DNA of 22,420 nt from assembly GCA_964468405.1 (NCBI GenBank), contig CAYXTC010000005.1, positions 1 through 22,420 on the forward strand, in the 5' to 3' direction. The notes under the pieces were generated by a model. That model made no database searches and was not told the origin of the DNA. It saw only the letters and a list, made by a program, of their open reading frames with translations. A program made the position numbers and the translations under genes. Of the stretch, positions 8,371 to 15,017 are shown piece after piece; the stretch's first letter is position 1; the number at the start of each line of letters is the position of its first letter. Source of the DNA: CAYXTC01 sp964468405. Its GTDB lineage: Bacteria > Patescibacteriota > Minisyncoccia > Minisyncoccales > GWA2-38-27.

Positions 8371-8400
8371 AAAGAGCCTCAATAAAGAGGCTCTTTTTTA
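8371..8400. terminator. Bidirectional terminator shared by the HAF gene and the lamin-tail gene
   Basis: AAAGAGCCTC (8371-8380), a six-base loop AATAAA and GAGGCTCTTT (8387-8396) form ten pairs, then TTTTA on the plus strand. On the minus strand the same hairpin is followed by ATGTTTTTG. The last codons and the TGA stop (8381-8379) of the minus-strand gene lie inside the hairpin. Confidence 0.85.
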
Positions 8401-9449
8401 TTTAATGAGATCTTAAGGATAAGAATTAAAACAGCACAAAATAAAGCCAGAAAAGACGCTGTAAACAGAACCGAAGAGCCATTGCTATCTTCTGCGGAGT
8501 CTTTAAGAGAGGACTTAATAGGAGCTGATCTAGGCTTTTCTTTGTCTTTTTGTTCAACTATATCCCCGTTCCAAACCCACTCATCCCCTATTCTTTTAAA
8601 GGATTCTCCTTCTGGCGCTTTTTTATAGGATACAGAGTCAACAGTTTTTCCGTTTGGATTATTGAGCTTTAAGGCGTCTCCTGAATTATTAAGCGTTATT
8701 CCTGTCTCAGGCCTTAGTAACGTTAAGTAGCTTTTACCTAATATCATTTTCTGAGGAAAAGTGAAAGTAGCGCTTCTTCCCTGGATGTCCCTTATCTGCC
8801 AGCCGGCCAAATCAACTCCAAAGCTATTTTCATTGTAAATTTTAATCCATTCCTCCTCTTTGTCTGGGCCTTCAGGGGAGGGCATAATTTCAGAAAAGAT
8901 AATGCCTTCCGGATAATCTTTGATTAATAAAGGACTTTCTGCCTCTGGGATCTCTTCTGATTGTTTTATTAGGACAGAGTTTTCAGCCCTTGGGGTTCCT
9001 CCCGGCTCTTTGCTGTTCTGCCACTTAATGCCTTTTTTCTCCATGGTTTCTTTGGCTTGATTATCTCCTGCTTTCCACCCCAAAGAGCAGTCAACTTTGT
9101 CTATTAATTCTTTTTCAGAATAAAGAGATAAAACCTCCCCGCTGTTTCTTAAGGATCCTGTATATATTAGGTCAGCAGGAATGTTCGGCACTGTAGTGTC
9201 ATCTGTTCTTTCTAAGAGATAAAAAGAATCAGGGCCGACAGACCCTTCAAGATTAATTTCTAAAGAATTTGTTTTGAGAGAAAATCCCTTGAGCTTGATT
9301 TCTTCTTCTGTGGGGTTGTATAGTTCGATCCACTCATCATTGTAGGAAGAAGTAGTGCCCATCCAGGCTATTTCGTTAATAACAAGGCCCTGTTGGGCTA
9401 AGGCAACAGAACACCACAAAAGTGGAATAGTTATTAGAAAATACCTCAC
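8379..9449 (-). CDS. Lamin-tail-domain surface protein with C-terminal membrane anchor
   Basis: The protein has 356 residues. A signal peptide ends near 'VALA|QQ' (residue 18). Two lamin-tail (LTD) domains follow. The first, about 21-130, has VINEIAWMG, DEWIELYNPT and the typical tail GWKAGDNQAKETME. The second, about 181-285, has IIFSEIMPSPEG, EEEWIKIYN and LAGWQIRD. A linker leads to one transmembrane helix (about 327-347, VLFTASFLALFCAVLILIL) and a short Lys-rich cytoplasmic tail. The topology puts the LTDs outside the cell. LTDs in bacteria occur in surface and nuclease proteins; no nuclease motif is seen here. The start is GTG at 9449-9447, overlapping the ruvB stop by one base (TAGTG), so it is probably translated by coupling to ruvB. 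Why it is tied to ruvB is unclear. Confidence 0.85.
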   Translation of the reverse strand: MRYFLITIPLLWCSVALAQQGLVINEIAWMGTTSSYNDEWIELYNPTEEEIKLKGFSLKTNSLEINLEGSVGPDSFYLLERTDDTTVPNIPADLIYTGSLRNSGEVLSLYSEKELIDKVDCSLGWKAGDNQAKETMEKKGIKWQNSKEPGGTPRAENSVLIKQSEEIPEAESPLLIKDYPEGIIFSEIMPSPEGPDKEEEWIKIYNENSFGVDLAGWQIRDIQGRSATFTFPQKMILGKSYLTLLRPETGITLNNSGDALKLNNPNGKTVDSVSYKKAPEGESFKRIGDEWVWNGDIVEQKDKEKPRSAPIKSSLKDSAEDSNGSSVLFTASFLALFCAVLILILKISLNKKEPLY

Positions 9450-10468
9450 TATATCAGTTTAGGATGTTCTTTGTAGGAGATTTTTAAATACTGATAGGCC
9501 GATTCCGTGGCCATCCTTCCCCTGGGAGTCCTTTCTATAAAACCCATTTGGAGGAGGTAGGGCTCGTAAATGTCTAATATGGTATCTTCTTCTTCTGAGG
9601 TAGCAGCAGAAAGGGTTTGAAGGCCTACGGGCCCTCCTTTAAATTTGTTGATAAGGATAGAGAGCATCCTTCTATCTCCGGGCTCTAGTCCTGATTTATC
9701 TATTTCCAGAAAACGAAGGGCTTTTTCTACCACTTCTTTATTAATAATGTTTTTTTCTTCTACCTGGGCAAAGTCTCTCACTCTCTTTAAGAGGCGGTTG
9801 GCTACTCTGGGGGTTAATCTGGAGGCTCGGGCTATAATCTTTATAGCCTCTTTTTCAATCTTTATACCCAGATTTTTAGCAGATCTTTTAATGATCTCTT
9901 CTATTTCCTCTTGTCTGTAAAAATTGAGTCTGAAAATAGCCCCGAACCTGTTTCTTAGAGGAGTAGAAATCATAGCCACCCTAGTGGTGGCCCCTATAAA
10001 GGTAAACTTTGGGAGTTCCAAATCCATGGTGCGTGCCATGGGGCCCTTGCCCAAGACTAGATTTAATCTAAAATCCTCTAGGGCGGGGTAAATAAATTCT
10101 TCCACTGATTTATTCATTCTGTGGAACTCGTCGCAGAAAAGTATATCTCCCTCTTCCAGATTAGTGAGTATGGCTGCCAGATCCCCTGTTTTTTTAATAG
10201 AGGGTCCGGTAACAGTTTTTATCTTGCTTTTCATTTCTCTGGCCATAAGATAAGAGAGGGTGGTTTTTCCCAGTCCGCTGTTTCCGTAAAAAAGGATATG
10301 GTCGCAGGAGGCGTCATCTCTTTTGCGGGCTGCTCCTATCATAACCCTGAGGTTCTTTTTTATTTTCTCTTGGCCTATAAAATCTGCCCATTTTTTGGGG
10401 CGCAAGGTGGCATCGATTATCTCTTCTTCAGGATTGGTTAAAGAGTCTGGTTTTGCGATATCTTCCAT
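9449..10468 (-). CDS. ruvB: RuvB Holliday junction branch-migration ATPase
   Basis: RuvB is the hexameric AAA+ motor that, loaded by RuvA, drives Holliday junction branch migration. The 339-residue length is normal. The N-terminus has 'LRPKKWADFIGQEKIKKNL'. Walker A is GNSGLGKT (62-69; GPPGLGKT is usual but the GxxxxGKT pattern is kept). Walker B is ILFCDEFHRM with Asp113-Glu114. Sensor 1 is GATTR (159-163), followed by the arginine-finger region TPLRNRFG. The C-terminal winged helix ends 'ERTPRGRMATESAYQYL'. No SD precedes the ATG. A TATAAT on the minus strand (10514-10509) could be its -10 box, but I see no matching -35. The neighbour downstream is the coupled LTD gene. Confidence 0.95.
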   Translation of the reverse strand: MEDIAKPDSLTNPEEEIIDATLRPKKWADFIGQEKIKKNLRVMIGAARKRDDASCDHILFYGNSGLGKTTLSYLMAREMKSKIKTVTGPSIKKTGDLAAILTNLEEGDILFCDEFHRMNKSVEEFIYPALEDFRLNLVLGKGPMARTMDLELPKFTFIGATTRVAMISTPLRNRFGAIFRLNFYRQEEIEEIIKRSAKNLGIKIEKEAIKIIARASRLTPRVANRLLKRVRDFAQVEEKNIINKEVVEKALRFLEIDKSGLEPGDRRMLSILINKFKGGPVGLQTLSAATSEEEDTILDIYEPYLLQMGFIERTPRGRMATESAYQYLKISYKEHPKLI

Positions 10469-10474
10469 GGGGGC

Positions 10475-10503
10475 TTGACAAATTTGTAATAAAGTATTAA
10501 AAT
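10475..10503 (+). promoter_or_regulatory. Promoter of a plus-strand structured RNA
   Basis: A perfect TTGACA (10475-10480), a 17-nt spacer and TAAAAT (10498-10503) point away from ruvB. There is no plus-strand gene downstream, only the structured element, and the plus-strand start site would be near 10510. Confidence 0.7.
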
Positions 10504-10508
10504 TAGAG

Positions 10509-10651
10509 ATTATAGAATAGGGTTTAAGGCTGGGGGGTTGGGATTTTCCGCTAGACGGGTTGTTTGGCTCCGGCGAAGCATTTCCTCGGGAAAATCCTAA
10601 AAGTTGGTTCCTAAAATCAAGTTAACCCCCAGCCTTAAGCTCTATTTTTTT
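10509..10651 (+). ncRNA. Putative structured small RNA of unknown family (about 140 nt)
   Basis: The transcript expected from the upstream promoter would fold into a closing stem of 23 consecutive pairs, counting wobbles: 10514-10536 pairs with 10626-10648. Its core is TTAAGGCTGGGGG against CCCCCAGCCTTAA, and a T-run follows (10645-10651). An internal perfect 9-bp helix, GGATTTTCC (10541-10549) with GGAAAATCC (10589-10597), sits directly on the 5' arm. It is capped by a loop of about 39 nt in which CGGG (10556-10559) can pair with CTCG (10585-10588). The 3' side carries a single-stranded stretch of about 26 nt containing CCTAAAA; the same word starts at the edge of the inner helix. Promoter, closed fold and terminator-like end support an independent RNA gene. 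It lacks the SRP RNA loop motif, tRNA-like ends or a recognisable riboswitch. It also lies just past the pilB stop and could help end pilB transcription. A palindromic mobile repeat is the main alternative. Confidence 0.55.
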
Positions 10652-11996
10652 AATAAAGTTCGTCATCTTCCGCCTCCCTGGTTACTCTTTCTACCTCAGC
10701 CACTGTAGTGTGTCCTTTAAGCGCCTTTATAAAGCCATCTTGCCTCATTAGAACCATGCCTTTTTCTATGGCTTTTTCTCTCATGTCAGCTATTGAGGGA
10801 GAAGTTAGAATAAATCTTTCCATTTCGTCGTCTACGACAAATGCTTCAAAAATACCCATTCTTCCCTTGTATCCTGTAAAGTTACAGTGTTTGCATCCCT
10901 CAGCATAAGGGATTTTTATATCTTCGGATATTTCAGGAACCTCCACTTGATCTGGGAGGTTTTTTAATGTTCTTTTGATTTCTTTAAGGTGCTTTGGGGC
11001 GGGTTTTTTCATTTTAACGCATTTAGGGCAAACTTTTCTAACCAACCTCTGCCCTATTGCTATATTCAAAGCAGGAGCAATATTGGAAATATCTTCTCCG
11101 AGAGCCTGAAGTCTGGCTACTGTGCCTGCTGCGTCGTTAGTGTGGACCGTGCTTAAAACCAAGTGTCCGGTTAAAGAGGCCTGCAAGGAAATTTGGGCAG
11201 TTTCTAGATCACGTATTTCCCCTACCAAAATTATGTCGGGGTCCTGCCTGACAACAGCCCTTAGTCCGTTAGCGAAGTCGTAGCCGTGGGATTCGTCAAC
11301 CTGGCTTTGAGAGACTCCCTTAAGGTGATATTCAATAGGATCTTCAATGGTAATAATTTTAATTTCCGGCGTTATAATCTTCTGCAAGAAAGCGTAGAGA
11401 GTGGTTGTTTTACCAGACCCTGTAGGCCCTGTGCAAATTATCATTCCATTCGGTTTTTTAATCTCTTTTTTGAAAAGTTTTAAAAGATCCTTTCTTAGAC
11501 CCAGCTCTTCCATGCTTACTACCCATTTAGGGTTGAGGATTCTTAAAACCAAAGACTCTCCGTATTCTGCCGGGATAGAAGAGGTTCTAATTTCCACAGA
11601 GATATCTTCTATTAAAATAGAAAAACGGCCGTCCTGGGGCCGATTTGCAACATTCAGCTTTAGTTTTGAAAGAAGCTTTATGCGGGCAAGGATTCTCTTA
11701 TAGGTGTCTAAATCCAAAGTCATAACGTCGTGGAGAACGCCGTCAATCCTTAGGCGCATCTTTGCCTCTTTCTCGCCCGGCTCAATGTGGATATCAGAGC
11801 CTTCAAGGAAGAAGGATCCTGCCAGGATAATTTCTACCAAATCGGTAGTCTTTCTGCTTAAACTCTTTTCTATCTTCTTTTTGAAGTCAGCAATATTAGT
11901 CGCCTCTTTCTTGGTGTCTTTTTCAATATAGTGGCTTATCTTTATCTGCCCTGTTATTTTTTTGTTCTGGACTTGGCCAGAATTTTTAGAGGCCAT
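10650..11996 (-). CDS. pilB: Type IV pilus/type II secretion assembly ATPase (PilB/GspE)
   Basis: This cytoplasmic hexameric ATPase powers pilin polymerisation at the inner face of the membrane. It has 448 residues, shorter than typical PilB because the N-terminal MshEN-type domain is missing. The N2 domain (about 50-160) includes 'GSDIHIEP' and 'RPQDGRFSI'. Walker A is GPTGSGKT (190-197). The Asp box is ITIEDPIEY. Walker B is DPDIILVGEIRD with Glu260. The His box is GHLVLSTVHTNDAAG. A four-cysteine zinc site (C323, C326, C368, C371) marks the extension-ATPase class rather than the retraction ATPase PilT. No other pilus gene is in the window. A promoter lies upstream on the minus strand, face to face with the tsaE promoter. 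The last stop codon abuts the structured RNA. PilB versus GspE cannot be settled without the partner genes. Confidence 0.9.
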   Translation of the reverse strand: MASKNSGQVQNKKITGQIKISHYIEKDTKKEATNIADFKKKIEKSLSRKTTDLVEIILAGSFFLEGSDIHIEPGEKEAKMRLRIDGVLHDVMTLDLDTYKRILARIKLLSKLKLNVANRPQDGRFSILIEDISVEIRTSSIPAEYGESLVLRILNPKWVVSMEELGLRKDLLKLFKKEIKKPNGMIICTGPTGSGKTTTLYAFLQKIITPEIKIITIEDPIEYHLKGVSQSQVDESHGYDFANGLRAVVRQDPDIILVGEIRDLETAQISLQASLTGHLVLSTVHTNDAAGTVARLQALGEDISNIAPALNIAIGQRLVRKVCPKCVKMKKPAPKHLKEIKRTLKNLPDQVEVPEISEDIKIPYAEGCKHCNFTGYKGRMGIFEAFVVDDEMERFILTSPSIADMREKAIEKGMVLMRQDGFIKALKGHTTVAEVERVTREAEDDELY

Positions 11997-12001
11997 ATTT
12001 C

Positions 12002-12030
12002 TTGTTTCTACCTGCCTAACAAGTTAGAAT
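12002..12030 (+). promoter_or_regulatory. Promoter of the tsaE operon
   Basis: TTGTTT (12002-12007), a 17-nt spacer and TAGAAT (12025-12030). The expected start near 12037 lies on the palindrome TAATCGATTA. A weaker TTTAAT box at 12066-12071 is a second option. Confidence 0.5.
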
Positions 12031-12034
12031 GAAT

Positions 12035-12044
12035 TAATCGATTA
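12035..12044. promoter_or_regulatory. Palindrome TAATCGATTA between tsaE and pilB, possible operator
   Basis: This perfect 10-bp palindrome covers the predicted +1 sites of both opposing promoters. A dimeric regulator here could affect both genes, but a palindrome this short could be chance. Confidence 0.3.
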
Positions 12045-12048
12045 CTCT

Positions 12049-12077
12049 AATTTAGCCCAAACTAGTTTAATAGTCAA
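12049..12077 (-). promoter_or_regulatory. Promoter of pilB
   Basis: On the minus strand, TTGACT (12077-12072), a 17-nt spacer and TAAATT (12054-12049). The expected start near 12042 gives a leader of about 45 nt. Confidence 0.55.
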
Positions 12078-12082
12078 ATATA

Positions 12083-12517
12083 ATGGGAAAAGCGCATACA
12101 ACTAATTCCCCGGCTCAGACAAAAAAAATTGCTCAAGGGGTAGCCGAGAAAGTTTTAAAAAGAGAATGCCCTTCTGTTCTCGCCCTTGAAGGAGACCTGG
12201 GGGCTGGCAAGACCACTTTTCTGCAGGGGCTAGCCAAGGGGCTGGGGATAAAAGAAAAAGTTTTAAGTCCCACCTTTGTGATAATGAAAAAATTTGAGAT
12301 TCCCGAGAGTTCTTTCAGTTTTCTTTATCATTTTGATTGCTACCGAATCCAGAAACCAGAGGAGATAACAGAGTTAGGGTTTAAGGAGATTATTAAAGAT
12401 CCCGAAAACATTATAGCCGTAGAGTGGGCAGGGAAAATAGAGGATATCCTCCCCAGAAAGTTATTAAAAGTAAAGTTTGAGTTTATAGATGAGAAAACAA
12501 GGAAGATATGTTTTTAA
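12083..12517 (+). CDS. tsaE: TsaE, tRNA t6A biosynthesis ATPase
   Basis: TsaE works with TsaB, TsaC and TsaD to make N6-threonylcarbamoyl-adenosine at position 37 of ANN-decoding tRNAs; its ATPase resets the TsaBD complex. The 144-residue length is normal. Motifs in order: Walker A GDLGAGKT (37-44), LSPTF (61-65), the switch motif HFDCYR (83-88), ELGF (97-100) and VEWAGKI with the conserved EW at 114-115. It is the first gene of a long plus-strand run. There is no SD in front of the ATG. TsaB, TsaC and TsaD are not in this window. A 60-base gap with a GGGGCT/AGCCCC stem (12533-12538 and 12551-12556) separates it from the next gene. Confidence 0.93.
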   Translation: MGKAHTTNSPAQTKKIAQGVAEKVLKRECPSVLALEGDLGAGKTTFLQGLAKGLGIKEKVLSPTFVIMKKFEIPESSFSFLYHFDCYRIQKPEEITELGFKEIIKDPENIIAVEWAGKIEDILPRKLLKVKFEFIDEKTRKICF

Positions 12518-12541
12518 AAAAAAGAGGGAGCAGGGGCTTTG

Positions 12542-12570
12542 TTGTCTCCTAGCCCCCGAAAGGTTAGAAT
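12542..12570 (+). promoter_or_regulatory. Internal promoter before the 5' nuclease gene
   Basis: TTGTCT (12542-12547), a 17-nt spacer and TAGAAT (12565-12570). The ATG is at 12578, seven bases after the -10 box, so the mRNA would be leaderless. Confidence 0.45.
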
Positions 12571-12577
12571 TAAACAT

Positions 12578-13480
12578 ATGCCCGATAAAAAAACTCTAGT
12601 TGTTATTGACAGCAATGCCATCATTCATAGGGCTTTTCACGCCCTGCCCGAATTAACGACTAAAGACGGTTCAGTAGTTAATGCCTTGTATGGCTTTTTA
12701 TTAGCCTTCTTTAAGGCGGTCAAAGACTTTAGGCCCGATTATATAGCCGCTACCTTTGATTTTCCCGCTCCTACTTTTCGTCATAAAAAGTATAAAGAGT
12801 ATAAAGCCACCCGGGAGAAGGCCCCAGACGAACTTCTTTCTCAAATTCCAAAAGTAAAAGAAATGTTGGAGAAGTTTCATGTTCCAGTTTTTGAGAAAAA
12901 AGGATTTGAGGCAGACGATATTATAGGAGCAATTGTTAAAAAAAGTTTTGATATAGAAACAATTGTTTTGACCGGCGATATGGATATGCTCCAGTTGATA
13001 GATGAAAAGACAAAAGTCTACAACCTAAGGAGGGGGGTCAGGGATGCTGTCTTATACGACATTGATAGAGTGGCGGAAAGGTATGAAGGATTAAAACCCA
13101 GCCAGCTTATTGATTTCAAGGCCCTGAGGGGCGATCCTTCAGATAATATTCCAGGAGTGGCCGGCGTAGGAGAAAAAACTGCTTTAAAACTAATAAAAGA
13201 GTTCGGCAGTTTAGATAATTTGTATGCCAAATTAGAGAAGGGGTGTGAAATTAATGATTCTCTAAAGAAAAAACTATTGTCTGAAAAAAAGAAAGCACTT
13301 CTTTCTCGAGAACTGGTTAAGATTAAAAAAGATGTGCCTGTTAATTTTAAATTGGAACGATGTATCTTTGGAAGGTATAATAAAGAAGAGGTTGCGAAGA
13401 TTTTTGACGAATATCAATTTAAAACCCTTATTCCTCGCCTTTCAGAACTTGAAGACAGGAGTAATTTGGAATTACTGTAA
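12578..13480 (+). CDS. Stand-alone 5'-3' exonuclease of the DNA polymerase I type
   Basis: This 300-residue protein corresponds to only the 5' nuclease (flap endonuclease) domain of PolI, which removes RNA primers and displaced flaps. Visible active-site motifs are VVIDSNAIIHRAFHAL near the N-terminus, AATFDFPAPTFRHKKYKEYK, the acidic GFEADDIIGAI and LTGDMDMLQLI. Next is DFKALRGDPSDNIPGVAGVG with the helix-hairpin-helix GVGEKTALKLI. The polymerase and 3'-5' exonuclease domains are absent; the frame stops after 'SNLELL', two bases before the kinase gene. I chose ATG 12578, which gives MPDKKTLVVIDSN, the usual family start. The alternative TTG at 12539 adds 13 residues unlike the family. Stand-alone versions exist in several bacteria; here it may serve a separately encoded or reduced PolA. 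Confidence 0.88.
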   Translation: MPDKKTLVVIDSNAIIHRAFHALPELTTKDGSVVNALYGFLLAFFKAVKDFRPDYIAATFDFPAPTFRHKKYKEYKATREKAPDELLSQIPKVKEMLEKFHVPVFEKKGFEADDIIGAIVKKSFDIETIVLTGDMDMLQLIDEKTKVYNLRRGVRDAVLYDIDRVAERYEGLKPSQLIDFKALRGDPSDNIPGVAGVGEKTALKLIKEFGSLDNLYAKLEKGCEINDSLKKKLLSEKKKALLSRELVKIKKDVPVNFKLERCIFGRYNKEEVAKIFDEYQFKTLIPRLSELEDRSNLELL

Positions 13481-13482
13481 CT

Positions 13483-14613
13483 ATGTTTTGGGGTAAAGAC
13501 AAAAAAGAAAACCTACAGGAAATGTTTCAGGGGGGAGAACGAGAAGCAGAAAGAACCCTGACTGTTATAGATTATTTCACGGACGGCGTGATTATTTTTG
13601 GTGTTGGCAATAAGGTTTCTTTAATTAATCCTCAGGCAGAGAAGATGCTGGATGTTCCGGAAAAAGAGGCCCTTGGAAAATCTATTTTAAGATTAACTGA
13701 ATTCTCCAGAGCCAATCCCTTGGTCAGTTTACTTGGAGGGGGGATAAAAGAGATCTTTAAGAGAGAATTAAAGATAGGTGAAAATTCTGTAGTAGAAGTC
13801 ACTTCTGTGGTTATGAGAAGAAAAGGGAAAAAGATCGGCACCCTTGTGATATTACATGACGTCAGCAGGGAAAAACTTGTTGACCGCATGAAAACTGAAT
13901 TTGTTACCCTGGCGGCCCATCAACTAAGAACCCCGACTTCTGCCATTAAATGGTCCTTAAAAATGCTTTTAGACGGTGATTTGGGAGATCTTAACCAAGG
14001 ACAGAAAGAACTTTTAGAAAAAGCCTACCAGACTAATAACAAAGTAATATCTCTTATGAGTGACTTATTGAATGTGGCAGAAATAGAAGAAGGAAGGTTT
14101 CTCTCGGAAATGGAACTAGGGGACATGGAAGAGGTGATAAAATCTTCATTGGATTTGTTCGAGCATCAGATAAAAACAAAAAACCTAAATATTAAGGTTG
14201 GAAAACTGGACAAGCAAATACCTCAGGTGATGATAGACGAGAATAAAATAAAGATAGCAGTAAAAAATCTTTTAGACAATGCCATTAGTTATACAGAAGA
14301 AGGCGGAAAAATTACTGTTTTGCTGGGGCAGAAGGAAAACAGCAAGGAAGTCCAGGTGGAAGTTAGAGATAACGGCATGGGTATTCCGGCTAATCAGCAG
14401 GATGAGGTGTTTAAGAAATTCTTCAGGGCAGATAATGTAAAGAAAGTAGAGACAGAAGGAACGGGGCTAGGCCTTTATATCACCAAAAACATTATTGAGG
14501 CGCATGGAGGGAGAATTTGGTTCAGGTCAGAAGAAGGAAAAGGGACCTCTTTCTATTTTACCCTTCCTGTTAAAAAGAAGTTCGGAGAGTATGTGGGCAG
14601 TGAACTTTATTAA
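13483..14613 (+). CDS. Soluble PAS-domain sensor histidine kinase
   Basis: The protein has 376 residues and no transmembrane segment, so it should sense a cytoplasmic signal. A PAS domain spans about 25-125 ('DYFTDGVIIFG..NKVSLIN', ending 'GTLVILHDVSREK'). The HisKA domain has the H-box FVTLAAHQLRTP with phospho-acceptor His146. The ATP-binding domain follows, with the N-box NLLDNAISYT (Asn266), DNGMGIP, FKKFFRAD and GTGLGLYI. All catalytic motifs are intact. It starts two bases after the nuclease stop and is followed by two receiver-only regulators, the probable partners. With no DNA-binding domain on either regulator, the output is likely protein-protein contact or a phosphorelay to another locus. 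The signal is unknown. Confidence 0.92.
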   Translation: MFWGKDKKENLQEMFQGGEREAERTLTVIDYFTDGVIIFGVGNKVSLINPQAEKMLDVPEKEALGKSILRLTEFSRANPLVSLLGGGIKEIFKRELKIGENSVVEVTSVVMRRKGKKIGTLVILHDVSREKLVDRMKTEFVTLAAHQLRTPTSAIKWSLKMLLDGDLGDLNQGQKELLEKAYQTNNKVISLMSDLLNVAEIEEGRFLSEMELGDMEEVIKSSLDLFEHQIKTKNLNIKVGKLDKQIPQVMIDENKIKIAVKNLLDNAISYTEEGGKITVLLGQKENSKEVQVEVRDNGMGIPANQQDEVFKKFFRADNVKKVETEGTGLGLYITKNIIEAHGGRIWFRSEEGKGTSFYFTLPVKKKFGEYVGSELY

Positions 14614-14614
14614 C

Positions 14615-14642
14615 TTGATTTAACTCTTGGATCAGTTAAAAT
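14615..14642 (+). promoter_or_regulatory. Promoter of the response-regulator pair with embedded inverted repeat
   Basis: TTGATT (14615-14620), a 16-nt spacer and TAAAAT (14637-14642). The start codon at 14654 implies a leader of about 5 nt. An inverted repeat, TTTAACT (14619-14625) and AGTTAAA (14634-14640), fills the promoter spacer and is a candidate operator. Confidence 0.5.
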
Positions 14643-14653
14643 AATAACTAGAT

Positions 14654-15010
14654 ATGGCCAAAAAGATTCTAATAATCGAAAACGAAACAGATGTAAACGA
14701 GATCTTGGAAAAAGAACTGACAGGAGAGGGCTACGAAGTGATTGTGGCAGCCGGCGGGGAAGAAGGCCTTTCCAGGATTAGGGCTTCAAAGCCCGATCTC
14801 GTTTTGCTGGATCTTTCAGTGCTTGAAGGAGGTTTTAAAATTTTGTATCAGATAAAACAAGGCTTTGGCAGCATCCCCGTAATTGTCATTTCCAATTCCG
14901 GGCAGGAATTCGAAGTGAACCAATCTAAGGAACTGGGGGCTGAGGATCTGGTGGTTAAAACCCAGTTTGATCCCCAAACAATTGTGGAGAAAATAAAAAA
15001 TCTAATTTAA
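14654..15010 (+). CDS. Receiver-only response regulator, degenerate acidic pocket
   Basis: This single receiver domain has 118 residues. The phospho-acceptor Asp in DLVLLDLS, the switch Ser in VIVISNSG and the conserved Lys in DLVVKTQF are present. The N-terminal acidic pair that binds Mg2+ reads 'IIENE' where the downstream paralogue has 'IIEDD', so one acid is replaced by Asn. The usual Pro after the phospho-Asp (LILPG) is also lost (LSVLEGG). Phosphorylation may be weak, or the protein may act without it. The first 23 bases of the gene match the next gene except at codon wobble, which points to tandem duplication. It lies between the kinase and the second regulator, and has no output domain. 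Confidence 0.9.
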   Translation: MAKKILIIENETDVNEILEKELTGEGYEVIVAAGGEEGLSRIRASKPDLVLLDLSVLEGGFKILYQIKQGFGSIPVIVISNSGQEFEVNQSKELGAEDLVVKTQFDPQTIVEKIKNLI

Positions 15011-15017
15011 TAAAAAT

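Noticed and set aside
10509..10651. SRP RNA, 6S RNA or tmRNA for the structured element
   Set aside because: The SRP loop motif GGAAG-AGCAG is absent (only a CCGGCGAAGC near-match), it is shorter than 6S and lacks its central bubble, and it has no tRNA-like end or CCA.
12533..12556. Terminator after tsaE
   Set aside because: The GGGGCT/AGCCCC stem has a 12-nt loop and no U-tract, so it is unlikely to end transcription.
12539..12577. TTG at 12539 as the start of the 5' nuclease
   Set aside because: It adds 13 residues unlike the family, while ATG 12578 gives the usual MxxKKTLVVIDSN start and fits the promoter.
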